Below are positions 24,889 to 33,039 of a stretch of 64,000 nucleotides of DNA, piece by piece. Made by a program: the position numbers and the translations under genes. Position 1 is the first letter of the stretch. Each line of letters begins with the position of its first letter. The notes under the pieces are model-generated. The model searched no databases, was not told the origin of the DNA, and saw only the letters and a list, made by a program, of their open reading frames with translations. Source of the stretch: Bdellovibrionales bacterium (GTDB lineage Bacteria > Pseudomonadota > Alphaproteobacteria > UBA9219); contig JBAZRW010000006.1 of assembly GCA_041662785.1 (NCBI GenBank), positions 24,997 to 88,996 on the forward strand. The letters are read 5' to 3'.

Positions 24889-26568
24889 ATGGCCTCATAT
24901 CAATACATCTACGTCATGAATGGCGTAACCAAGACGTTTTCCAATGGCAAAACGGTCTTGAACAATATCCGTCTCTCTTTTTATCCCGATGCGAAGATTG
25001 GCATTCTGGGCCCGAATGGCTCTGGCAAATCCACGCTGATGAAAATCATGGCGGGTCTGGACAAGGATTATAGCGGCGAGGCCTTTGCGGCGGACGGAAC
25101 CTCCGTCGGCTATCTTGAGCAAGAGCCACAGCTTGACCCCACGATGACGGTTGAGCAAAACGTGCTGGCGGGTCTTGGCGAGACGAAGGCTTTGTTGGAT
25201 CGCTTTGAGGCTGTTAGCAACCTGCTTGGCGAAGTCGAAGACCCTGATGAGATGCAAAAGCTGCTGGATGAGCAAGGCGAGCTACAGGAAAAGATTGAGG
25301 CCGCCGACGCGTGGGACCTTTCGCGCACCGTGGAAATCGCGATGGACGCGCTGCGCTGTCCGCCCGCCGATGCCGATGTGACCAAGCTGTCGGGAGGTGA
25401 GCGCCGCCGCGTCGCGTTGTGCCGCCTTTTGCTGTCGAAGCCTGATTTGCTCTTGCTGGATGAGCCGACGAACCATTTGGATGCGGAGTCGATTGCGTGG
25501 CTGCAACAGCACCTTGTGGACTACAAGGGCGCGGTGATCCTTGTCACCCATGATCGTTATTTCTTGGATCAAGTCACGGGCTGGATCCTTGAGCTGGATC
25601 GCGGCAACGGCATTCCTTATGAGGGCAATTATTCCTCATGGCTGGAGCAAAAACAAAAGCGTCTTGGGCAGGAATCGCGGGATGAGGGCGCGCGGCAGCG
25701 CACCTTGGCGCGAGAGCTGGAGTGGATCCGTCAATCGCCTAAGGCTCGCCACGCCAAGAATAAGGCGCGTATTACGGCCTATGATAATCTGCTGACCGAA
25801 AACGCCAATAAAGCGCCCGAAACATGCCAGATTGTGATTCCGACGCCGCCGCGTCTGGGACAGTTGGTGGTGGAGACCGAGCATTTACGCAAGGGCTATG
25901 GTGATCGCCTGCTGATCGATGATCTGACGTTCACGCTGCCTGCGGGAGGCATTATCGGTATTATCGGCGCGAACGGGGCGGGCAAGTCGACGCTGTTCCG
26001 CATGATCGTGGGGCAGGAACAGCCCGATGGAGGGACAATCAAAGTGGGCGATACGGTCAAGCTTGGCTACGTTGACCAAAGCCGCGACAGCCTACATGCT
26101 GACAAGAACGTGTGGGAGGAAATCTCGGACGGCGCGGACGTGATCGATCTGGGGAAGCGCACAGTGGCCAGCCGCGCCTATACGGCGGCGTTCGGCTTTA
26201 AGGGCCCCGACCAGCAGAAAAAGGTCGGCACGCTATCGGGCGGTGAGCGCAACCGCGTCCATATGGCCAAGATGCTGAAGTCCGGCGCGAACACGCTGCT
26301 GCTTGATGAGCCGAGTAACGATCTGGATATCGAAACCTTGCGCGCGCTGGAAGATGCGCTGGTTGATTTTCCCGGTTGCATCGTGGTGATCAGCCATGAT
26401 CGCTGGTTCCTTGATCGCATCGCGACGCATATCCTTGCCTTTGAGGGCGATAGCCAAGTCGTCTGGTTTGAAGGCAATTATCAGGATTACGAAGTCGACC
26501 GCCACCGCCGCCTTGGAACCGATGCCGACCAACCTCACCGGATCAAATACAAACCGCTGGCGAGGTAG
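24889..26568 (+). CDS. ettA: Energy-dependent translational throttle ABC-F protein
   Basis: EttA is a soluble ABC-F ATPase that binds the ribosomal E site and gates the first elongation cycle according to ATP/ADP ratio. Both nucleotide domains are intact: GPNGSGKST, KLSGGERRRVALCR and LLLDEPTNHLD, then GANGAGKST, LSGGERNRVHMAK and LLLDEPSNDLD. The arm and linker (ESRDEGARQRTLARELEWIR) lie between them. The length of 559 aa is normal, ending RIKYKPLAR. The last 70 bp (26499-26568) are repeated at 27138-27207 at the end of the next gene. Confidence 0.97.
   Translation: MASYQYIYVMNGVTKTFSNGKTVLNNIRLSFYPDAKIGILGPNGSGKSTLMKIMAGLDKDYSGEAFAADGTSVGYLEQEPQLDPTMTVEQNVLAGLGETKALLDRFEAVSNLLGEVEDPDEMQKLLDEQGELQEKIEAADAWDLSRTVEIAMDALRCPPADADVTKLSGGERRRVALCRLLLSKPDLLLLDEPTNHLDAESIAWLQQHLVDYKGAVILVTHDRYFLDQVTGWILELDRGNGIPYEGNYSSWLEQKQKRLGQESRDEGARQRTLARELEWIRQSPKARHAKNKARITAYDNLLTENANKAPETCQIVIPTPPRLGQLVVETEHLRKGYGDRLLIDDLTFTLPAGGIIGIIGANGAGKSTLFRMIVGQEQPDGGTIKVGDTVKLGYVDQSRDSLHADKNVWEEISDGADVIDLGKRTVASRAYTAAFGFKGPDQQKKVGTLSGGERNRVHMAKMLKSGANTLLLDEPSNDLDIETLRALEDALVDFPGCIVVISHDRWFLDRIATHILAFEGDSQVVWFEGNYQDYEVDRHRRLGTDADQPHRIKYKPLAR
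26499..26568 (+). repeat. ettA 3' tail, copy A
   Basis: The final 70 bp of ettA are directly repeated 639 bp downstream at 27138-27207 with two mismatches. The segment ends GAGGTAG, which doubles as a ribosome site for the gene that follows. Confidence 0.95.
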
Positions 26569-26574
26569 GGAACG

Positions 26575-27207
26575 ATGACTCTCTCCATCCTCGCCCTCGG
26601 CTTGCTTGCCAACATCATGTCGATGGTGTTGTACCTGCGAGGCATGGTGAAAGGGGATGCAAGACCAAGCCGCGTGACGAATTTTGCGTGGGCGCTGGAA
26701 GGCGGCATCGCCTTGGCCGCGTCGTGGTCGGATGGTGTGCGGTGGGGATTGCTGCCCGTTATGGTTGCCTTTGTGGGTCCGTTTTCGGTTCTGTGCCTTT
26801 CCTACAGCCTCAAACAAGCGGCGTGGAAGACATCGCCTTTCGATTTCGTGTGCGGCGTTTTAGCTGTGATCGGCCTTATTCTTTGGAAAGTAACGGGTAA
26901 TCCCAACCTTGCCATTCTGTTCTCTATCTTTGCTGGAACGACGGCGGCCTTTCCGACGATAATTAAATCTTGGCGTCATCCTGATACGGAAATTGCTGCT
27001 GGCTACTTATTGCCAGTGATTGGTTATGCGACTAGTTTTGTGGCGCTAGAGCGCTATAGTTTCTCGGAGATAGCCTATCCCGCCTATTGCGTTGCGATTT
27101 GCGCTTTGATTGCTGGACTTATCATTGTTGGTCGTTGCCGCCACCGCCGCCTTGGAACCGACGCCGACCAACCTCACCGGATCAAATACAAACCGCTGGA
27201 GAGGTAG
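26575..27207 (+). CDS. Multipass membrane protein with an ettA-derived C-terminal tail
   Basis: About seven hydrophobic helices fill residues 3-187. I recognise no family; the layout recalls small PQ-loop/SWEET-like transporters but without a clear PQ motif. It is paralogous to the next gene (for example ILWKVTGNPNLAILF against VLWAITKNPNIAILF). The last 23 residues (RHRRLGTDADQPHRIKYKPL and ER) are not membrane-like and copy the C-terminus of EttA. The coding DNA for that tail is 68/70 identical to ettA. The start codon is 6 nt after the ettA stop, and the ribosome site overlaps that stop. Confidence 0.82.
   Translation: MTLSILALGLLANIMSMVLYLRGMVKGDARPSRVTNFAWALEGGIALAASWSDGVRWGLLPVMVAFVGPFSVLCLSYSLKQAAWKTSPFDFVCGVLAVIGLILWKVTGNPNLAILFSIFAGTTAAFPTIIKSWRHPDTEIAAGYLLPVIGYATSFVALERYSFSEIAYPAYCVAICALIAGLIIVGRCRHRRLGTDADQPHRIKYKPLER
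27138..27207 (+). repeat. ettA 3' tail, copy B
   Basis: This is the direct repeat of 26499-26568, in the same reading frame, forming the C-terminus and stop of the first membrane-protein paralogue. One difference is silent (GAT/GAC) and one changes Ala to Glu. Confidence 0.95.
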
Positions 27208-27212
27208 CCTTT

Positions 27213-27809
27213 ATGGAAACGCAAGCGCTCGTTATTATCGGCACAATCGTTCATTTGTTCGGCTCTATGGCCTATGTGCGAGATACATATTTGGGGCGAT
27301 CGCAGCCCAATCGCGTTAGTTTTTTCTTATGGGCGTTTGCGCCGTTTATCGGTGTCGCGGCGGCCTTGGCGCAGGGCGTAACGTGGGCGGTCTTTCCGGT
27401 CTTTCTGGCTGGCTTCGGCCCTTGTATGATTTTTATGGCATCCTTTCATAATAAGAATGCAGCGTGGAAGCTTGGAAAGTTCGACTGGGTCTGCGGCGCA
27501 TTGTCCCTTGCTGCGCTTGTTTTGTGGGCGATTACAAAGAACCCGAATATCGCGATCTTGTTTGCGATCCTGAGCGATGGCGCAGCGGCTTTGCCAACAA
27601 TTAAGAAAAGCTGGACGCATCCGGAGAGCGAAACAATCTGGGTTTATCTTGGCGCCTCTTTTTCTTCGTCAACCGGCTTATATCTTGCCAAAGATATGTC
27701 CTTTGCCGAGATAGCGTTTCCGTCTTACCTCATCATGCTTTGTGGTTTGATTGCCTCCCTGATCCTTATAGGTAAATGGCGCAACGCCCGCCGCATCCGC
27801 GTAGCGTAG
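27213..27809 (+). CDS. Multipass membrane protein, paralogue of the preceding gene, 198 aa
   Basis: About seven hydrophobic helices and no signal peptide. Aligned with the preceding protein it shares the FDxVCG, LxWxxTxNPNxAILF, PTIxKSWxHP and SFxEIAxPxY positions, by eye about 35-40% identity. Its C-terminus (GKWRNARRIRVA) is short and lacks the EttA-like tail. The start is the ATG at 27213, using GAGAGGTAG from the repeated ettA tail as ribosome site; a longer frame from 27087 would translate the other gene out of frame and is rejected. Transporter function is a guess. Confidence 0.82.
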   Translation: METQALVIIGTIVHLFGSMAYVRDTYLGRSQPNRVSFFLWAFAPFIGVAAALAQGVTWAVFPVFLAGFGPCMIFMASFHNKNAAWKLGKFDWVCGALSLAALVLWAITKNPNIAILFAILSDGAAALPTIKKSWTHPESETIWVYLGASFSSSTGLYLAKDMSFAEIAFPSYLIMLCGLIASLILIGKWRNARRIRVA

Positions 27810-28146
27810 GACTAAATGGGTTCCTGCTGGAGAGGCGGGGGCAGAGCCCTGATTCTTAATAATCTCTCCTTGTTGAGGCGGATTAATAAAGTTAACGGGC
27901 TAGAGCGTTTTTCGGATAGGTTGGTGCTTTTTTTGCCGTCGGAAAACGCTCTAACATTTTGTTTGTCGAGCAGATTCACGCGAACTTTTGGCGGTTAAAC
28001 CCGCCAACCGTTCGCGATCTGCTCTAGGCAAGCAAATGACTTGTTGACATCGCGGCGAGAATCCGGCAAAAACGCGCTTCCACGGGTCGCCCATCTTGGA
28101 TGACGCGACCTGATTGTTGTTAACATACAGAAATGGCTGGTAAAAG
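27810..28146. other. 337-bp leader before rplU
   Basis: No gene. The first 90 bp are unremarkable; then comes a 128-bp structured element (27900-28027) and about 115 bp of leader that should contain the rplU promoter. TTGACA occurs at 28043-28048 without a convincing -10 box. Confidence 0.6.
27900..28027. repeat. CTAGAGC-bounded double-hairpin element upstream of rplU
   Basis: It starts CTAGAGC and ends GCTCTAG. The first hairpin pairs TAGAGCGTTTT (27901-) with AAAACGCTCTA (-27952). The second pairs GAGCAGATTCACGCGAAC (27968-27985) with GTTCGCGATCTGCTC (28010-28024), enclosing GGCGG/CCGCC. It resembles small non-autonomous intergenic elements of alphaproteobacteria. Confidence 0.7.
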
Positions 28147-28461
28147 ATGTTCGCAGTCGTAAAGACCGGCGGCAAACAATATAAAGTTGCCCAAGGTGAT
28201 ACATTTCAAGTCGAAAAGCTGGACGCCGAAGCTGGCAAATCCATCGATTTGAACGAAGTTTTGATGCTTTGTGATAATGGCAAGGTAACGATGGGGGCTC
28301 CCTTTGTTGCTGGCGCGTCCGTCACGGCGGAAGTCGTCGCGCAAGAGCGCACGGGCAAGCTGATTATCTTCAAGAAGAAGCGTCGCCAAAACTATCGTCG
28401 CAAGTTCAACCATCGCCAAAGCTTCACCGTGCTTAAAGTCACGGCGATCAAAGCCAAGTAA
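28147..28461 (+). CDS. rplU: 50S ribosomal protein L21
   Basis: L21 binds 23S rRNA and helps fold the large subunit. It opens MFAVVKTGGKQYKVAQGD and contains KLIIFKKKRRQNYRRKFNHR, the basic RNA-binding loop. At 104 aa it has the usual length. It is followed after 37 nt by rpmA, the universal rplU-rpmA pair, and then by obgE. Confidence 0.98.
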   Translation: MFAVVKTGGKQYKVAQGDTFQVEKLDAEAGKSIDLNEVLMLCDNGKVTMGAPFVAGASVTAEVVAQERTGKLIIFKKKRRQNYRRKFNHRQSFTVLKVTAIKAK

Positions 28462-28498
28462 GGCGCGAAGTAAGGTTTCGGATTAAGGGAGAAAAACT

Positions 28499-28756
28499 AT
28501 GGCACATAAAAAAGCAGGCGGTTCCTCACGCAATGGTCGCGATACCGCTGGCCGTCGTCTTGGCGTGAAGTTGTCGGGTGGTCAGGCCGCGCAAGCGGGC
28601 GCGATCATCATTCGTCAGCGCGGCACGACCTATCACCCCGGAACGAACGTTGGCATCGGCAAGGATCACACGATCTTTGCGAAGGTCGATGGTCGTGTGG
28701 CTTTCCGTGAAATCAAAGACCGGATGTATGTTTCGGTTGTTACGGACGCTGCGTAA
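28499..28756 (+). CDS. rpmA: 50S ribosomal protein L27
   Basis: L27 reaches the peptidyl-transferase centre with its N-terminus. The protein begins MAHKKAGGSSRNGRDTAGRR and contains IIRQRGTTYHPGTNVGIGKD, the canonical core. The N-terminal AHKK is not preceded by a cleavable extension, unlike Firmicutes L27. GGGAGAAA is the ribosome site. It is in an operon with rplU. Confidence 0.98.
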   Translation: MAHKKAGGSSRNGRDTAGRRLGVKLSGGQAAQAGAIIIRQRGTTYHPGTNVGIGKDHTIFAKVDGRVAFREIKDRMYVSVVTDAA

Positions 28757-28768
28757 GTAGCGTTCAGG

Positions 28769-28940
28769 GATCAGAGTTCAGGGGTCAGGGGGTGAATGCC
28801 TTCTGCCCCTTTCTCTTTTTTTATAGATTTTATTTTTATTGATAAGATGTATCATCAAGCCTTTGCTCCCTGACCCCTGACCCCTGACCCCTGACCCCTG
28901 ACCCCTGAACTCGGCCCCCTGAACTCTGACCCCTGAACCC
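28769..28940. repeat. Inverted heptamer arrays between rpmA and obgE
   Basis: The left part (28769-28795) has TTCAGGG, TTCAGGG and GTCAGGG units. The right part (28868-28940) has about six CCCTGAC units followed by CCCTGAAC variants. They are inverted relative to each other around a 70-bp A+T-rich core, so a transcript through the spacer could form a long hairpin. Confidence 0.9.
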
Positions 28941-28944
28941 TAGA

Positions 28945-29958
28945 ATGAAATTTCTTGATCAAGCGAAAGTCTCTTTAAAAAGCGGGAACGGCGGCGCCGG
29001 TTGCCTGAGCTTTCGTCGTGAGAAATACATCGAATATGGCGGCCCCGATGGCGGCAACGGCGGCAAGGGCGGCTCTATTATTTTTGAGGCGGCGGACAAC
29101 CTCAACACGCTGATCGACTATCGCTATCAACAGCATTATGTGGCCAAGAATGGCCGACCGGGTGCGGGGCGCAACATGACGGGCGCGGATGGCCCCGACA
29201 TGATCTTGCGCGTGCCTGTGGGAACGCAAGTGCTGGCTGAGGACAAAGAAACCGTCTTGTTGGACTTGACCTTAAAAGGTCAGCAGGTCGTCTTTTTAAA
29301 GGGCGGCGATGGTGGCTTTGGCAATTTGTATTTTAAATCGGCGACGAACCAAGCGCCTCGCCGCACCATTCCCGGATGGCCGGGGCAAGAGCGCGATGTC
29401 TGGCTGCGCCTGAAGTTGATCGCCGATGCGGGGCTGATAGGATTGCCGAACGCCGGTAAATCGACGTTCTTGGCGGCCTGTACGCAGGCTAAGCCGAAAA
29501 TTGCCAATTATCCTTTCACGACGCTCTCGCCTAACCTTGGCGTCGTGCGTATCGGTGCGAAGAACAGCAAGCGTGATTCCGGCGTTGATTTTGTCATTGC
29601 GGATATTCCGGGCCTTATCGAAGGCGCGCATGAGGGGCAGGGCCTCGGCGACCGCTTCCTTGGCCATGTGGAGCGCACCCGCGTGATGCTGCATCTGATC
29701 GATGGCACGGATGAGGACGTTGTGGCGAACTATAAGACCATCCGCGCCGAGCTGAAGGCTTACGGCCACAATTTGGGCCGCAAGGCCGAGATCATCGCGC
29801 TGAATAAGGCCGATGCGCTGACCCCCGCCGAGGTGAAAAAGAAAGTCGCCGCGCTGAAAAGGGCGAGCCGCAAGGACGTTTACGTTATCTCTGCCGTTGC
29901 CCGCACCGGCGTGGATGAGGTTTTGCAGCTGATGGCCAAGAAGATCCATAAAAGTTAG
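28945..29958 (+). CDS. obgE: GTPase ObgE/CgtA
   Basis: Obg is an essential GTPase in 50S assembly and stringent control. The glycine-rich Obg fold (residues 1-158; GGNGGKGGSIIFEA) precedes the G domain with G1 LPNAGKST, G3 IADIPGLIEGAHEG and G4 NKADAL. The C-terminal OCT domain is absent (337 aa), as in many proteobacteria. The start codon follows the heptamer array by 4 nt, so no clear Shine-Dalgarno is possible except CCCTAGA; initiation may be unusual. Confidence 0.96.
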   Translation: MKFLDQAKVSLKSGNGGAGCLSFRREKYIEYGGPDGGNGGKGGSIIFEAADNLNTLIDYRYQQHYVAKNGRPGAGRNMTGADGPDMILRVPVGTQVLAEDKETVLLDLTLKGQQVVFLKGGDGGFGNLYFKSATNQAPRRTIPGWPGQERDVWLRLKLIADAGLIGLPNAGKSTFLAACTQAKPKIANYPFTTLSPNLGVVRIGAKNSKRDSGVDFVIADIPGLIEGAHEGQGLGDRFLGHVERTRVMLHLIDGTDEDVVANYKTIRAELKAYGHNLGRKAEIIALNKADALTPAEVKKKVAALKRASRKDVYVISAVARTGVDEVLQLMAKKIHKS

Positions 29959-30002
29959 CATTCAGGATTCAGTATTTAGGATTTAGGATTCAGGATTCAG
30001 GG
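29958..30002. repeat. ATTCAGG heptamer array after obgE
   Basis: Units such as ATTCAGG, ATTCAGT, ATTTAGG and ATTCAGG begin 3 nt after the obgE stop. They are more degenerate than the TTCAGAG arrays but have the same period. Confidence 0.8.
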
Positions 30003-30030
30003 TGGGATTGCATCACCCTTTTTCCTCAGC

Positions 30031-30232
30031 GTCATTGCGAGGAGGCCTCTTGGCCGACGTGGCAATCCAGCTGCGCCGCGTCTGCGGCGCGGATGACGCA
30101 AAAAAGCAAACGAAGGCCTTTTCTTTCCTTTTTTGACTCATGCGCTCGCTATCGCTCGCCGCCCGCCTTCGCGCATCCGCGCTTCGGCGCGGCGAGCTGG
30201 ATCGCCACGCGCCTACGGCGCTCGCGATGACG
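30031..30232. repeat. Palindromic intergenic element, copy 5
   Basis: GTCATTGCGAGGAGGCC leads to GGCAATCCAG, and GAGCTGGATCGCCACGC leads to CTCGCGATGACG. Inner GC-rich hairpins lie at GCCGCGTCTGCGGC and CTTCGCGCATCCGCGCTTCG. It occupies most of the spacer between obgE and the permease gene. Confidence 0.85.
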
Positions 30233-30356
30233 GAATGGGGGCAATGGCAGAAAGGGCTGTTCTTTCGCCCCTTCAATCGGAAAAGCCTGCCACTTTTCCC
30301 CTTTATCCTATCCCCATCACGCGGTAGACTCCTGTTAACCCAAGGGAGTCACCTTT

Positions 30357-31217
30357 ATGCGCGTTTTGCGTCGAAAAATGATGGAAGAGCAAGAGGAACA
30401 AGACGTCCTCCTTCGCATGGACGATGCGTGCAAGGGCGTTCGGGTTCTGGGCGCGTTTAACGGGCGCGGCCTTTGGACGCTCACGGTCAAAGAAATTGCG
30501 CGGTTCATGAAAATCTGGCCGCAGACGATCCTTGCGCCGCTTGTCATGACGTTTTTGTTTTATGCCGTGTTTGCGGTGGGCATGGGCGGCAATGCACGGA
30601 TGATTGATGGCGTTCCGTTCCTTACCTTTGCCATTCCGGGTCTGATCATGATGGCGATGGCGCAAAGCGCCTTTATGACACCATCCAGCTCGATGATTAT
30701 CTCTAAGCTTCAAGGCAACATTGTCGATATTCTAATGCCGCCTTTGTCGGCGCTAGAGCTAACGCTGGCCTACACCATCAGCGGCGTCGTGCGCGGCTTG
30801 CTTGTTGGCGGGCTGGGGCTGGGCGCATTTATGGCGCTGCCGGCGGTTATGCCTCACCATATCGGGGCCGTTATTTTCTTTGCTGTGGCGGGATCGCTGA
30901 TGCTCTCACTCATGGGGCTTTTGACGGGGATTTTGGGCGACAAGTTCGATCATCTGGGCGCGGCGCAAAGCTTTTTCATTACGCCCGCCACGTTTTTGTC
31001 GGGCACGTTCTTTTCCGCAAGCCAGCTGCCCCCCGCATGGCGCGGCGTGCTATATCTCAACCCGTTCTTTTACATGATCGATGGTTTTCGCTATGGTTTT
31101 ACGGGATCTTCCGAAGCCATGTTGCTGGCGTCGGGTGGGATGCTCGCGATCATTTCACTGGTTCTGTTCACGTTGGCCTATTGGCTTTTTGCCCATGGCA
31201 CGCGTCTTAAAACTTGA
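30357..31217 (+). CDS. ABC-2 type transporter permease
   Basis: Six membrane helices in the ABC-2 arrangement (about residues 60-285) follow a 45-residue acidic N-terminus. Typical blocks are TILAPLVMTFLFYAVF, PGLIMMAMAQSAF and LPPAWRGVLYLNPFFYMIDG. Such permeases export polysaccharide, lipids or drugs together with an ATPase. The matching ATP-binding subunit is not adjacent; it must be encoded elsewhere or be shared. AAGGGAG lies 8 nt before the start. The length is 286 aa, with 31236 lipoprotein following after 18 nt. Confidence 0.9.
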   Translation: MRVLRRKMMEEQEEQDVLLRMDDACKGVRVLGAFNGRGLWTLTVKEIARFMKIWPQTILAPLVMTFLFYAVFAVGMGGNARMIDGVPFLTFAIPGLIMMAMAQSAFMTPSSSMIISKLQGNIVDILMPPLSALELTLAYTISGVVRGLLVGGLGLGAFMALPAVMPHHIGAVIFFAVAGSLMLSLMGLLTGILGDKFDHLGAAQSFFITPATFLSGTFFSASQLPPAWRGVLYLNPFFYMIDGFRYGFTGSSEAMLLASGGMLAIISLVLFTLAYWLFAHGTRLKT

Positions 31218-31235
31218 GGGGAAAAGGAAAGCACG

Positions 31236-31751
31236 ATGAAACGCACACTCCCGACTTTGATGATGGCTTGTCTGACTCTTGCGGCATGCGCCACGGATAA
31301 GGACGCGCCCGTCAAGCCTAAGCCTTTGTGTCCCCAAGTCGCCATCGTGCGCGCGCTTGAGAAGGTGGAGGATTACGGGCAGGAAGCGATCGATCCCACA
31401 ACGCTTGTGGCGGTGGCTGTGATGCAAAAGGTGGACGGATCGTGCGCCTATGGCGAGAAGGGCGTGGACGTGACGTTTGACTTGTCGATGGCGGCGCAAA
31501 AGGGGCCGCGCCTTGGCGGCAACAAAGTCAGCTTTCCGTTCTTTGTCTCGGTCGTGAGTGCCGAGGACAAAGTGCTGGCCAAGGATATGATGACGGCGGA
31601 ATTTTCGTTTGAGGGTGATGGAAAAGCCGTGACGCTTGACCAGCCCTTGCATATTTTCCTGCCGCTGGCGAAGGGCGAGGACGCGGCCAACATCCGCGTG
31701 CTGACGGGCTTTCAGTTGACTGAGGCTCAGGCCAAGGCGCTGGAGAAATAA
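31236..31751 (+). CDS. Putative lipoprotein, 171 aa
   Basis: The lipoprotein signal MKRTLPTLMMACLTLAACA has lipobox LAAC. The mature domain is a compact beta-rich protein containing CPQVAIV and DGSCAYGEKG, each with a Cys that could form a disulfide. I know no family function. It is 18 nt downstream of the ABC-2 permease gene, suggesting an envelope operon, and converges on murD. Confidence 0.82.
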   Translation: MKRTLPTLMMACLTLAACATDKDAPVKPKPLCPQVAIVRALEKVEDYGQEAIDPTTLVAVAVMQKVDGSCAYGEKGVDVTFDLSMAAQKGPRLGGNKVSFPFFVSVVSAEDKVLAKDMMTAEFSFEGDGKAVTLDQPLHIFLPLAKGEDAANIRVLTGFQLTEAQAKALEK

Positions 31752-31755
31752 AACT

Positions 31756-33039
31756 CTAGCCTTCCGTTACGCCGCTCGCTTTGGCAAAACAGCTGCCGCG
31801 TTCGGCATAGTCTTTGAACAGGCCGTAGCTAGGCGCGGCGGGGGAGAGCAGGACGACGCCCCCCACATTGGTATGGGCGCGGGCGAAGGCGATGGCTTCC
31901 TCCATCGATGCGGCGAGGGCGATGGTTTTCGCGTCGCTCTCTTCCAGCGCTTTTAAAATTCTCTCGCCGCTTGGCCCCATGCACACGATGGCGGTGTTCG
32001 GACGGCGCAGGACGTAATCGACAAGTGGCGCGTAATCGATGCCGCGATCAAACCCGCCCGCAATCAACGTAAGGGGACGACCCGCATACGCCTCCATCGC
32101 AGCGATGGAAGCATGCGGTGTCGTGGACAGGCTATCATTCACATAGAGAAGGCCATCCTTTTCGCCCAGTTCTTGCTGACGGTGGGGAAGGCCTTGAAAA
32201 CTTTTCATAGCCTCCAGCGCCGCGCTGATGTCTTGGCCAAGGGCGCGAAGAACGCTCAGAACCGCACACACGTTGGCAAGGTTATGCGCACGCGTGAGGT
32301 AGCCGTTATCAAGGGCGGGTAGAGGTTTCTCGCCGTCATAAAGGCGCGTCCCTTGCGCGTGAAAGCCTTGCGCCTCCGCAAACAATTGCGAGGGGGTAAG
32401 GTCAAGGCCGCACGCTTGCGCGGCTTCGACGACTTGCGGCGAGGCGATGGTCACGCGGCTTTGCTTCAGCAGATTAAGCTTATCCGCATAGTAGCGTGTC
32501 ACATGGCCATGCCAGTCGAGATGTTCGGGATACAGCGCGGTGACGACACCGATGTCGCAGCCTTCGTTTAAGGTGGCCGCTTGATAGCTAGAGATTTCGA
32601 TAATCGCGATGTCGATTTCATTAAGGTCGATGGCGGTGACGGGCGTGCCGATGTTGCCCGCCAAAGCAATCCTTTTGCCGTTGTTCTCGCGCAAAACATG
32701 CGCCAAAAGCGCAGCGGTGGTGCTTTTGCCCTTGCTGCCCGTAATGCCGACAACGGTGGCTGTATGAGGCTCCGCCAGCCACAGGTTTAAAAGCGAGGTG
32801 ACGGGCGTTTTCGTGGCCAGCAGGGCGTGGATCTCTGGCCTATAGAGGCTGACCCCTGGTGATTTGATAAGGACATCCGCTTGCGCCAAAGCTTTCCCTT
32901 TTTCCTCGCCTTGGGCATCATCAACAAAAACCAAAGAGGATGGCGCGGCGCGATCATGGATAAAGGCTGCCGCGGCGCGGCCTTCCATGCCAGTGCCCCA
33001 GATGACAACGCGTTTTCCGGTGAGGTCATGCGCCCGCAT
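31756..33039 (-). CDS. murD: UDP-N-acetylmuramoyl-L-alanine--glutamate ligase (MurD2-like)
   Basis: Mur ligases add amino acids to UDP-MurNAc. The ATP loop is VGITGSKGKSTTAALL, followed by the SSYQ block (IIEISSYQAATLNEG) and HLDWHG. The C-terminal block reads VNDSLSTTPHASIAAMEAY and LIAGGFDRGIDYAPL. Canonical MurD has NDSKATN and GGKDKG at these sites, whereas MurD2-type ligases that add L-Glu resemble this form. It overlaps the MurL-like gene by 14 nt and is translated after it, supporting a joint L-Glu addition/epimerisation route. Specificity for L-Glu is inferred. The length is 427 aa. Confidence 0.92.
   Translation of the reverse strand: MRAHDLTGKRVVIWGTGMEGRAAAAFIHDRAAPSSLVFVDDAQGEEKGKALAQADVLIKSPGVSLYRPEIHALLATKTPVTSLLNLWLAEPHTATVVGITGSKGKSTTAALLAHVLRENNGKRIALAGNIGTPVTAIDLNEIDIAIIEISSYQAATLNEGCDIGVVTALYPEHLDWHGHVTRYYADKLNLLKQSRVTIASPQVVEAAQACGLDLTPSQLFAEAQGFHAQGTRLYDGEKPLPALDNGYLTRAHNLANVCAVLSVLRALGQDISAALEAMKSFQGLPHRQQELGEKDGLLYVNDSLSTTPHASIAAMEAYAGRPLTLIAGGFDRGIDYAPLVDYVLRRPNTAIVCMGPSGERILKALEESDAKTIALAASMEEAIAFARAHTNVGGVVLLSPAAPSYGLFKDYAERGSCFAKASGVTEG

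Noticed and set aside
30140..30460. Plus-strand frame across palindromic copy 5
   Set aside because: It consists mostly of repeat element and overlaps the permease start.
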